A stretch of 64,000 nt of DNA from Serratia plymuthica NBRC 102599 (lineage in GTDB: Bacteria; Pseudomonadota; Gammaproteobacteria; Enterobacterales; Enterobacteriaceae), in NCBI RefSeq assembly GCF_001590925.1, contig NZ_BCTU01000015.1:62001-126000 (forward strand), given 5' to 3'. Positions 8,964 to 16,980 of the stretch are shown in pieces (the first letter of the stretch is position 1; every line of letters begins with the position of its first letter). The translations under genes were made by a program, and so were the position numbers. The notes under the pieces were generated by a model. It saw only the letters and a program-made list of their open reading frames with translations, had not been told where the DNA came from and made no database searches.

Positions 8964-10730
8964 TTAATTAATTTGAGTTTTTGGGATATTGCCTTCGTCC
9001 GGCTCAGAATTGACTGCGCGAACCGCCTGCTGTGGAGTCTGCGCTTTCTGAGCATTCGCCAGCGCCTGCAACACCTGCTGAGTTGGGCCAAATGCATTGA
9101 CGGTACCGTTCACCAGCAACAACAATTTGCTGGTCATCGACAGCAGATTGGTTCGATGGGTAATCAGAATCACCGTTTTATTGCGTTGCTTAAGGAACAG
9201 AATCGCCTGATTCAGCGCCTTTTCACCGGCATCATCCAGGTTGGAGTTAGGTTCATCCAACACGATCAGGGAAGGATCGCCATACAACGCACGCGCCAGC
9301 CCAATACGCTGCTTCTGCCCACCAGAGAGCCCTGCGCCACCGTTGCCTATGACAGAATCATAACCATTAGGGAAACGCAGAATCAGTTCATGCACCCCAG
9401 CCAGTTTGGCGGCCTCAATCACTTTCTCTGAGTCGATAGCGTTAAAACGCGCGATATTCTCGGCAATGGTGCCGGCGAACAATTCAATGTCCTGCGGCAG
9501 GTAACCGATATAGGGCCCCAACTCGTCTTTGTTCCATTGATAAATGTCGGCGTTATCAAGCCGTACAATGCCTTCGCTTACCGGCCAAATACCGACCAGC
9601 AAGCGCGCCAACGTGGATTTACCGGAAGCGCTTGGCCCAATAATCCCCAGCACGTCGCCCGGTTGAATGGCAAAGCTGACGTTATGCAATACCGCGTCGG
9701 CTTTGGAACCCGGTGGCGTGGCGGTTACGCCTTCTACCGAGATGACACCTACAGGTCGAGGCAACGACATGCCCAACCCGCGCGGCGGGTGCTTATCAAG
9801 CAATTTTACCAGGCGTTGATAGGAGAGCTTGGCTGAACTCCAGCTTTTCCAGACGTTGATCACCTGTTCGATAGGTGCCAACGTGCGTCCCATGAGAATC
9901 GAACCGGCAATCATCATCCCAGGCGTGATATGGCCGTCAATCGCCAGCCAGCCGCCCAATCCCAGCACCAATGATTGCAGCGAGAGACGAACAAACTTGG
10001 TGATTGAAGTGACGGTGGTAGCGCGTTCGCTAGCCACACGTTGGCTATTGAGGAAGCGTTGGTGCAATGTAAACCAACGATGTTTAAGATTAGGCAACAT
10101 GCCCAATGCCTCGATCACCTCGGCATTACGCAAGTTGGTGCTCGCCAGGCTGCTGGACATGATTGACAGCTTGCTCGCCTCGCCCAAAGGTTTTTTGGAA
10201 ACCATTTCGTTGACAACCGCCAGAGCGATCAACAACAGCGATCCCACCAGCGCAAACAAGCCAAGCCAAGGGTTGAACAGGAAAATCACCAGCAGATAGA
10301 TCGGGAACCAGGGCGCATCGAAGAAAGCGAATAAAGCGCTGCCGGTAAGGAATTGGCGAACGGTAGTTAAATCGCCCAGCATCTGTCCTGCATCGGAAGA
10401 GCCATTTTTAAGATTTGCCTCATACGCCGCAGTATAAATACGGGTATTCAAGCGCATATCCAACTGGCTGCCGATACGGATAACCACCATGCTGCGGACA
10501 TACTCTAATAACGCCATCATGCCGAACATACCCAGCATAATCAGCGTTAGCATCAGCAAGGTTATTTCATTACGCGACGGAAGCACCCGGTCATAAACCT
10601 GGAGCATATAGATCGAGGGGACGAGCATTAACAAATTAATAAATGCGGTAAATATGCCAACGGTCCAGAAAATTTTGCTGCGTGTCCGTATAACATCCGC
10701 AATTTCATTGCGCGGTATAAATTGATTCAC
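8964..10730 (-). CDS. lipB: Type I secretion ABC transporter (permease plus ATPase)
   Basis: Inner-membrane exporter that recognises C-terminal signals of its substrates and energises their one-step secretion. The N-terminal half carries about six membrane helices (e.g. IFWTVGIFTAFINLLMLVPS and ALFALVGSLLLIALAVV). The C-terminal half is the ATPase: Walker A GPSASGKST near residue 365, signature LSGGQKQRIGLARAL, Walker B LIVLDEPNSNLD, and a following TVILITHR histidine switch. There is no N-terminal C39 peptidase domain, as expected for the PrtD/LipB/RsaD group. The start codon is GTG at 10728-10730 with AGGG upstream. In S. marcescens this system exports lipase, serralysin and SlaA. Here the adjacent substrate gene is slaA. 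Confidence 0.95.
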   Translation of the reverse strand: MNQFIPRNEIADVIRTRSKIFWTVGIFTAFINLLMLVPSIYMLQVYDRVLPSRNEITLLMLTLIMLGMFGMMALLEYVRSMVVIRIGSQLDMRLNTRIYTAAYEANLKNGSSDAGQMLGDLTTVRQFLTGSALFAFFDAPWFPIYLLVIFLFNPWLGLFALVGSLLLIALAVVNEMVSKKPLGEASKLSIMSSSLASTNLRNAEVIEALGMLPNLKHRWFTLHQRFLNSQRVASERATTVTSITKFVRLSLQSLVLGLGGWLAIDGHITPGMMIAGSILMGRTLAPIEQVINVWKSWSSAKLSYQRLVKLLDKHPPRGLGMSLPRPVGVISVEGVTATPPGSKADAVLHNVSFAIQPGDVLGIIGPSASGKSTLARLLVGIWPVSEGIVRLDNADIYQWNKDELGPYIGYLPQDIELFAGTIAENIARFNAIDSEKVIEAAKLAGVHELILRFPNGYDSVIGNGGAGLSGGQKQRIGLARALYGDPSLIVLDEPNSNLDDAGEKALNQAILFLKQRNKTVILITHRTNLLSMTSKLLLLVNGTVNAFGPTQQVLQALANAQKAQTPQQAVRAVNSEPDEGNIPKTQIN

Positions 10731-10782
10731 TTTCTGCCCTTACATCATGTGCACTGTCAGTCCAATCCGCATTGATTTCTTC

Positions 10783-10796
10783 TAAGGAAATTCCTA
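10783..10796. promoter_or_regulatory. Candidate RcsAB box upstream of lipB
   Basis: TAAGGAAATTCCTA matches 12 of 14 positions of the RcsAB consensus TAAGAATATTCCTA, including both outer half-sites, and is nearly palindromic. It lies 53-66 bases upstream of the lipB start codon, in or next to the expected promoter. The surrounding 10731-11114 gap otherwise holds the slaA terminator and AT-rich sequence. Confidence 0.55.
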
Positions 10797-11037
10797 AAAA
10801 AGAAAAAATAGAAAAAGTCCTAAAGAAGGCTCACCCCAAACATGCTCGAGACTGCAGATACTTTTTTTAACTATAGGTAGAGAAAGTGGATATCGGCAAG
10901 GTGGAACACGAAAAAAACCGCTCGTAATCAATCAAGCTAAAATCAGTTAAAACAACAAGATGAAAGGCAACATGAATAAAGGGGGATTGTTCAGTAGAGA
11001 GATAAGTCAGAGATGATGACACTGCTCACAAATAAAA

Positions 11038-11060
11038 ACGGGGAGATTTAACCTCCCCGT
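11038..11060 (-). terminator. Terminator of slaA
   Basis: An 8-base-pair GC-rich stem (ACGGGGAG / CTCCCCGT) with a 7-base loop, followed on the minus strand by TTTTATTTG. It lies 54 bases after the slaA stop and would limit read-through from slaA into lipBCD, allowing far more S-layer mRNA than exporter mRNA. Confidence 0.9.
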
Positions 11061-11114
11061 ATTATTTAATAACTAACAGTTTCAATGAAAACTATTACTC
11101 TGCGGAATTTACAC

Positions 11115-14093
11115 TCACGCGTAATGCAGAGTATCAATAAGTTGCTGATGGTTTTGACCAGTCAGGTAAACAACGCTGTCGCCGAGGTCCAGAGTTTGGT
11201 CATCGTTGTTATCGACAATCACGTAGGAGCTGGCATTGTCGCCTGCACCGCCGAACACCACAGATGCCACACCGACTTTAGCGGTCAGTGAGTTACTGCT
11301 GTCCAGACCAAGGATACCGCCCAACAGGCCAATAACGCCGTTGGTCAGACCGCCAACCAGTGTACCCAGCAGAGCATCCAGAGTATCGGAAGCACGAGTG
11401 CCGTAATCCGCCACCGCAGTGCCGCTGGTATCGCCGGAAATGGTCAAGGCAGAAGCAACGTCGACAATCTTGTCTTTGGTGCTGTCAAAGTCGGTGATGG
11501 TGATACCGGCCTGAGTATTACTGGCCTTAGCTTCGAAGGTATTTACACCACTCCCGCCGGTCAATGTAGTATTGCCGATCGCCGCCAGGTTATCGGCAGC
11601 TGTAGAGCCTTCCACTGTCAGTTGGTAACCATTCAGACCCAGAGCCGTCAGAACCGGCGCCAGCAGTGCGGTAGTGACACCACTCAGCGGCAGAATGTTC
11701 AGCAGTTGAATGATGATACCGTCGCCGGTACCGCCGTGGCTTGAATCAAGATTCAGGCCGCCTGTGTTGGCTGATGCATCAATATCACGGACGTTGCTGT
11801 AGCCGCTACCCAGAGTCAGGTCAAGCAAGTGATCACCGGTAACGGTGATGTTTTGTACCTGAGCATTGGTCCCGGTCAGCGACAAAATATTGTCAAAGTT
11901 ACCAGTACCACCGGAAGCGATGTTCACGTCGGTCAATGCCGTTGGGAACAACAGGTTACTGCTGCTGTTCAATGCCAAAGAACCTGCGTTCACATCTGAA
12001 GAACTAGTAGCGGTAAAATTAACATCAAAGTGATCGGTGGCGTTCTGCAAGAACGTAATTTCCACGCTGCTTGCCGCAGTCGCATTACCCGTAACTTCCA
12101 GTTGCGCCGAGCTACCGCCGGCTGCATTGATCACTTTCACCGCTTCAGCCAGGCCAGAGAGTACGAAGCCTTGCGAACCGATATTAGAGGTAGCAGCCTG
12201 ATTGACCGTGGTGCTAAGAGTCCCTGTCAGGCTTGATTCTGAGATGGCATTACCGGTTAATACGCCAAAATCAAAGGTATGGTTGGCCGCAGTGGACCCG
12301 CTGCTTACCGTTGCCTTGCCGATATAACCGGCCAGATCCAGCTTCTCAAAGTTGCTGAACTGCGCAGAGTTACTGCTAATAGTCGCAGTACGAGCAAGAG
12401 CATTGCCTGACATCACGACGTTTTTGGTAATAAAGTTGGCAGAGATAGTATCAACGCCATCGCCGCCATTGCCGGAAACGCCTGCACCTACGGTATTAGC
12501 ACCGCCAACAGCAGCATTGCCCAACCATTTCAGCGAGTCATTCCCTGCGCCCAGATTAAAATCACCGGTAGCGGTAGCGACAGCCGCCGTAGCGGTAACC
12601 AGCACATCATCCGCGCCGGAGCTGGCGTTAAGGATTACGTTGCCGTTATTCACGGTGATATCAACACCCGGGTTAACCCCGTTGTCTGACAGGTTAACCG
12701 TTGCTGCGCTGGTGCCGTTAATGGCGAGATTCGCCAGATGATCGGCGAACTTCAGATTAACGACGCTGGCGGCATTGGCGGCAAGCAGGACATCGGTCAA
12801 TACCGCAGTTTCTGCATTACTGATCTGGTGTGAAGCCCCAGTATTAACCGTCCCGGTAGCGTTGCCACCAGCCGCCGTTGCGCTCAGGGAAGCCGCAGTT
12901 TTGTACAACAAGCTGGTGCCGATATCAAATTCAAACCCGTGTTGCTGGGTTACCGTAGTCGCATCGGTCGCCGTCGAAGTGCGCAAATCGTTGATAATCG
13001 CCTGAGTAATGGCCGATTTATCAGAACCTAACGCGCTGTAGACTGCTAATTGACCTGCATTGGCAGCAACGCCATGCACCGCAGTATAAACATGTTGAAT
13101 AAAATCATCGCCTGTCAGCTGCGCGCCTTTGCGTTGGAATTCCGCAGAACCCAGGACAGAACTGATAAAGTTTTTATATGTGGTTGTACTTAACGATAGG
13201 TATTTGCTCCAGTTATCTAGTGCACCAGCATCAATACCACGTTCCGGAACCGCCAGGTACACGGCCGCAGCTTGTTCTTGAGCAGCCAAGCCAGCAATTT
13301 GCCCTTGGGCGTAAGTCACCGTTGCATCGTTAAAATGCTGCTGCGCTGCAGTATCGGTAGGAGCAACTGTCCCACGCAGAGAAGTAATGATTTCCGCAAC
13401 GATCTGTCCACGGGTACTTCCTCCTGTCAGCTCGCTAAGGAAATGCGAAAGCTCAGTGGAGGATGGGGCTCGTTCGAAGCTGGCAGTGAAAACGCGTGAA
13501 ATGAAATCATTATTACTCAAAGCCTTCAGATATGAGCGATCTGCAACAAACTTGTCTGCAATCTGAGCAACCGATTTAGTGCCGGCATTTAGAATCGAAC
13601 CAAATAAATTTACGTTAGTTGATTGAGAAACTAATCCCAGGACATGGTATATAGCCTGAACATCCGACGCACCTTGACCAGCCGCAGCTGGGCTGGTAGC
13701 AGGGAATAACACCTTATTAATCTGGGTATCGAAACTGCTTTGCGATGCCGTGGTTGCGGAATCAAATCCATGATAATTAATAAGATCTGAAAGCACCTTA
13801 GAAATTGATGCCGCCAACGAAGAGGATGCCAGCAGGTCCTGAAGAGTGGTATTCAGCGCCGCGCTGCCATATGCCTTTGTATAAACAGCCTGGAGAATAT
13901 CTAAATCACTTTTGCCGGCGTATAATGTGCTGCCATCCGCCGAAGAAAGAAGGCTTGTCACATAACTGCTATCCGACAAAGCTCCTGTTTCTAACTGTGC
14001 ACCAACACTGTCATACTCAGTACTTGACGCGCTTTTACCTAAAACGGCATACAAAATTGCAGCCGCTTCTTTTTGAAACGCCAGAGAAGCCAT
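11115..14093 (-). CDS. slaA: S-layer protein SlaA, type I secretion substrate
   Basis: A 992-residue secreted protein expected to form a surface lattice. It has no N-terminal signal peptide and I see no cysteine, as in type I substrates and S-layer proteins. Residues 1-400 are helical with degenerate DUF4214-type repeats (around 64-90, 196-240, 274-320 and 330-370; e.g. FISRVFTASFERAPSSTELS). Residues 400-970 are Ala/Thr/Ser/Gly/Asn-rich beta repeats with few canonical RTX nonapeptides, although GAGNDSLKW and LTGGSGVNTFEAK with ITDFDSTKDKI resemble the serralysin RTX end. The C-terminus has VYLTG 14-18 residues from the end, the place and V-x-L-x-G shape I recall for Lip exporter recognition. 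AAGGGGG precedes the ATG. It lies immediately upstream of lipBCD. Confidence 0.9.
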   Translation of the reverse strand: MASLAFQKEAAAILYAVLGKSASSTEYDSVGAQLETGALSDSSYVTSLLSSADGSTLYAGKSDLDILQAVYTKAYGSAALNTTLQDLLASSSLAASISKVLSDLINYHGFDSATTASQSSFDTQINKVLFPATSPAAAGQGASDVQAIYHVLGLVSQSTNVNLFGSILNAGTKSVAQIADKFVADRSYLKALSNNDFISRVFTASFERAPSSTELSHFLSELTGGSTRGQIVAEIITSLRGTVAPTDTAAQQHFNDATVTYAQGQIAGLAAQEQAAAVYLAVPERGIDAGALDNWSKYLSLSTTTYKNFISSVLGSAEFQRKGAQLTGDDFIQHVYTAVHGVAANAGQLAVYSALGSDKSAITQAIINDLRTSTATDATTVTQQHGFEFDIGTSLLYKTAASLSATAAGGNATGTVNTGASHQISNAETAVLTDVLLAANAASVVNLKFADHLANLAINGTSAATVNLSDNGVNPGVDITVNNGNVILNASSGADDVLVTATAAVATATGDFNLGAGNDSLKWLGNAAVGGANTVGAGVSGNGGDGVDTISANFITKNVVMSGNALARTATISSNSAQFSNFEKLDLAGYIGKATVSSGSTAANHTFDFGVLTGNAISESSLTGTLSTTVNQAATSNIGSQGFVLSGLAEAVKVINAAGGSSAQLEVTGNATAASSVEITFLQNATDHFDVNFTATSSSDVNAGSLALNSSSNLLFPTALTDVNIASGGTGNFDNILSLTGTNAQVQNITVTGDHLLDLTLGSGYSNVRDIDASANTGGLNLDSSHGGTGDGIIIQLLNILPLSGVTTALLAPVLTALGLNGYQLTVEGSTAADNLAAIGNTTLTGGSGVNTFEAKASNTQAGITITDFDSTKDKIVDVASALTISGDTSGTAVADYGTRASDTLDALLGTLVGGLTNGVIGLLGGILGLDSSNSLTAKVGVASVVFGGAGDNASSYVIVDNNDDQTLDLGDSVVYLTGQNHQQLIDTLHYA

Positions 14094-14255
14094 AACAACC
14101 CCCTTCGAGGTGGATTTCCGATTAAGCTAAAACCTGTCTCTTTGCAAAAAAAATAACAAGGCAAGAGAATCAGGAAGTTATAAAAAACTTGTATCTTACA
14201 TAACAGGAAAACAAATTTAATGAACGCTCTACCCCCTAACTATAACGACTTATAA

Positions 14256-14275
14256 CTTTCTTAGATCAAAGAAAG
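14256..14275. promoter_or_regulatory. Inverted repeat in the slaA upstream region
   Basis: CTTTCTT and AAGAAAG form a perfect 7-base inverted repeat spaced by AGATCA, about 165 bases upstream of the slaA start codon. TATAAGT and TTATAGT, possible -10 sequences for leftward transcription, follow directly. It may be an operator; no regulator is identified. Confidence 0.35.
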
Positions 14276-14637
14276 GCTATAAACGAATTATTGTCAAGGT
14301 ATCGTAAGCAACGCTCGATCAAGAAATGAGATTACACATCGCATTGATTTCTGTAATTTTATTTTCAACTCGTGACTTACATCTCAAAAATCAACGACAG
14401 TCCGTTGGAGGCTATCGAAGAGTGGGCTTCTTTTAATTATAATTTTCTAAAAATTTAAATACATAAAAAACATATAGTTATGAAACAATTCAATCAGATT
14501 GACCTGAGGATTTTCTTAATAGAATTTATATAGCATACCTATACTGAAAATTTATTTTTGCTTTATATGAGAATATTTTTATAGCCAGTTAACACACTAG
14601 ATCACATGAAGAATGTAACCAAAACAGCCTTCCTTAG

Positions 14638-14674
14638 GAACAATAAACCACATAAAAAAAGTGGTTTATTGTTC
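14638..14674. other. Perfect 14-base-pair stem-loop in the slaA/beta-helix intergenic region
   Basis: GAACAATAAACCAC (14638-14651) pairs perfectly with GTGGTTTATTGTTC (14661-14674) around a loop of nine A/T bases. The 14094-14913 gap is 820 bases, very AT-rich and without a convincing gene. It holds this hairpin, the dyad at 14256, a terminator at 14853 and presumably the slaA promoter. Confidence 0.6.
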
Positions 14675-14852
14675 GGCTGGGATGAAACAAAGATTAAGCA
14701 CAAAGTATAGGGATATTGAAATTTGCAGTGGTAGTGATTATCCATGAGGGGAATATTAAGAGGCTAAAGCATTCATTGCTTATGATTAACAGAGGGAGGT
14801 ATAAGAATGGAGGGAGAGGCCAAGATTGAAGTTCAGCATTTAAAAAAAGAAT

Positions 14853-14884
14853 AAAACAGATGCTAATTCAATAACATCTGTTTT
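14853..14884 (-). terminator. Terminator at the end of the exopolysaccharide operon
   Basis: AAAACAGATG and CATCTGTTTT form a 10-base-pair stem with a 12-base loop; leftward the sequence continues TTTTATTCTTTTTTT. It lies 30 bases after the stop codon of the beta-helix gene. Confidence 0.7.
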
Positions 14885-14913
14885 TTCCACAATAGAATAT
14901 TGTTGTGTGAGGC

Positions 14914-16929
14914 TCAATATCCCCGATTAACCAAAATTGAAAAGATGACACCCTCTGCAGCTAATGGTTTATCTCCTTGATTCTTAATCGTAATATTAAC
15001 AACATCATCTTCCAAGGCAAAAGCGCTGAGAGCAGATTGTCCAAGAGGGCGAGAAGATGCAGTTGAGATTACGACCCATCCAGCTTTAACGCCAGGAACC
15101 GAACATTTAACATCAGTGCTTGCTCCCGCAGCCAAGCTTATCTTTTGCGCATTACTGCGTTTGCTGATATTGGCAAATTTTTCAATACTCCAGGTACCCG
15201 GTGAACCACTTTCAACACATACCCATTCAGAAGGCATGCCAGCAGCAGGACTACGTTCTATAGCTCTGTCTCCGGCCTTAAATTCGCCTTGAGTTGGCAA
15301 GCCAAAGAAACATACTTTATTGCCAAACGTTGAAGAGTCAGTATCAATCAGATGGCTCGCAGTCATCATACCGGTGAAAACGTTAGCTGCTGGAGACTGA
15401 ATTTGGTTATCTTTAATGAGCACGTTACCTGATGGATTAGAGCCCAAGTGAAAAACGGAAAACGTAGAACCTAAGCTAACTTGATTTCCAATAAAAATAA
15501 GATTGGATATATTATTAAGGCGGATATGCCCCATACCCGTATTGGCAATTATGTTTCCAACAAAACTTACGGCCCCACTGAGCTTAAAATCAGCAGAACC
15601 TTCACCAGCCGACTTCTTTAGACTACTTCCGAAATAGTTAGCATTTACAATGCTGTCCGTCGCACTAAGTAAAGTACTACTATCACTAATACGATTAGAT
15701 GAAATAGTTGCATTAGTAGCTGAAATAGCCGGGTAATCTGCGTTTTTTTGCAATCCGCACTTTTCAACAATGTTTTCTGTAATAATAGTATTCTCTACGC
15801 TTATACCATTAGCACTATAGAAAGCGATCCCGGCTTGCCCGGTATTTTTTACCGTGTTGCCAGAAACGATGGTTTTTTTTATCGGATATTTTTGAGGGTT
15901 ATTATAAACCGCATTATCAACAATAATGCCAAATCGCCTTACTGTATCAACATCATTAGCGAAAACCTTCAGGTTTTGAATATTTGTGAAGGCAATGCCA
16001 TATGATGTATCACTGATAGAGTTCCCACTGACTAAAAGATTGCTGAAGGTTGTACTTGAACCCGTTTTCTCATCATTCAGTGTAATCCCTCCTCCTAAAG
16101 TTCCTTTCAAACCAAAAATGTCGGTTGCTGAAAAAATTCGGTTGCAAATTATCTTCCCGTCGTACGATGGAGAACCGCTGGTTTTCAATAAAATCCCATC
16201 GCCGTTGTGTTCATAAATATCATTATTGAAGATAATCCACGAAAAACTGGCTCGGACGGCAATGCCCTCTTCCCCAAGTTTATGTACCAGGCAATTTTCT
16301 ATCCTAAAATGTGATGAGTCTGATATTGATATTGCATCCGTACGATAACTAATATTTAAATCTGAAAGCACAAAGTTAGAACAACCTTTAATCACTACAC
16401 CACTGCAAGACTTCCCCCAAAGCCCCGTCGTTTTAGATGAGGTCAGTGTTACATTTGTGAGACTAAAGTCTTGCTGGTTCTCAATTTTAAAAATAACTTG
16501 TTCATCATTGTTATTATCAAGAAAAATTGTGCCTCCACCGACTATGTGACAGTTGGAAGGCAACTCAAAATTCCCTTGACTAACTTTATAATAACCACCT
16601 AGATTAATTTCTATAATATTATTTGATGAAAGTGACTTGGCCTGCTGAAACATCTGGTTAAAAGCAGGATAGCTATCCTCTTGGTCCAAGTTTTTAGCAG
16701 CACTTCTAGCCTGACCCCCATTGCTACTTTCACCTTTATTAACGAACATTTCAGGATTTAACTTTACCGTTTTAGCCCCGTTCCTTTGGGGCATACCTGG
16801 GCTTTTTTTATTGAAACTAATAGGGTTAGAAGCAATTGCGCCACTTACATCAGCAGCTGAAGAGGTTCTGACTGCAGCGGCACCTGCTGCCGCAATCAAC
16901 ATGCTTTTGACAAGTTTTCTTCTTTCCAT
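14914..16929 (-). CDS. Tat-exported right-handed beta-helix protein of the exopolysaccharide operon
   Basis: A 671-residue secreted protein. MERRKLVKSMLIAAAGAAAV at the start has twin arginines followed by a hydrophobic Ala-rich segment, a Tat-type signal. Residues 100-530 are parallel beta-helix (pectate-lyase-like) repeats with ladders of N, S, I and V, such as FRIENCLVHKLGEEGIAVR, IYEHNGDGILLKTSG and VSGNSISDTSYGIAF. Around residue 570 a small domain (GDRAIERSPAAGMPSEWVCV, then PGTWSIEKF) resembles modules of phage tailspikes and polysaccharide-active enzymes. AGGTGG lies eight bases before the ATG. It is the last gene of the operon, 51 bases after wbaP. By position and fold it parallels WcaM of the colanic acid cluster and AmsF of the amylovoran cluster. 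A role as polysaccharide lyase, hydrolase or assembly factor is inference; I cannot name catalytic residues. Confidence 0.75.
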   Translation of the reverse strand: MERRKLVKSMLIAAAGAAAVRTSSAADVSGAIASNPISFNKKSPGMPQRNGAKTVKLNPEMFVNKGESSNGGQARSAAKNLDQEDSYPAFNQMFQQAKSLSSNNIIEINLGGYYKVSQGNFELPSNCHIVGGGTIFLDNNNDEQVIFKIENQQDFSLTNVTLTSSKTTGLWGKSCSGVVIKGCSNFVLSDLNISYRTDAISISDSSHFRIENCLVHKLGEEGIAVRASFSWIIFNNDIYEHNGDGILLKTSGSPSYDGKIICNRIFSATDIFGLKGTLGGGITLNDEKTGSSTTFSNLLVSGNSISDTSYGIAFTNIQNLKVFANDVDTVRRFGIIVDNAVYNNPQKYPIKKTIVSGNTVKNTGQAGIAFYSANGISVENTIITENIVEKCGLQKNADYPAISATNATISSNRISDSSTLLSATDSIVNANYFGSSLKKSAGEGSADFKLSGAVSFVGNIIANTGMGHIRLNNISNLIFIGNQVSLGSTFSVFHLGSNPSGNVLIKDNQIQSPAANVFTGMMTASHLIDTDSSTFGNKVCFFGLPTQGEFKAGDRAIERSPAAGMPSEWVCVESGSPGTWSIEKFANISKRSNAQKISLAAGASTDVKCSVPGVKAGWVVISTASSRPLGQSALSAFALEDDVVNITIKNQGDKPLAAEGVIFSILVNRGY

Positions 16930-16980
16930 CGTTCTACCACCTATTGTATAGCGATCAGGAATAATTTCAGTAACGAAAAA

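Noticed and set aside
14094-14913. A small gene in the 820-base AT-rich gap
   Set aside because: No open frame there has a convincing ribosome site or recognisable product; hairpins and promoter signals explain the region better.
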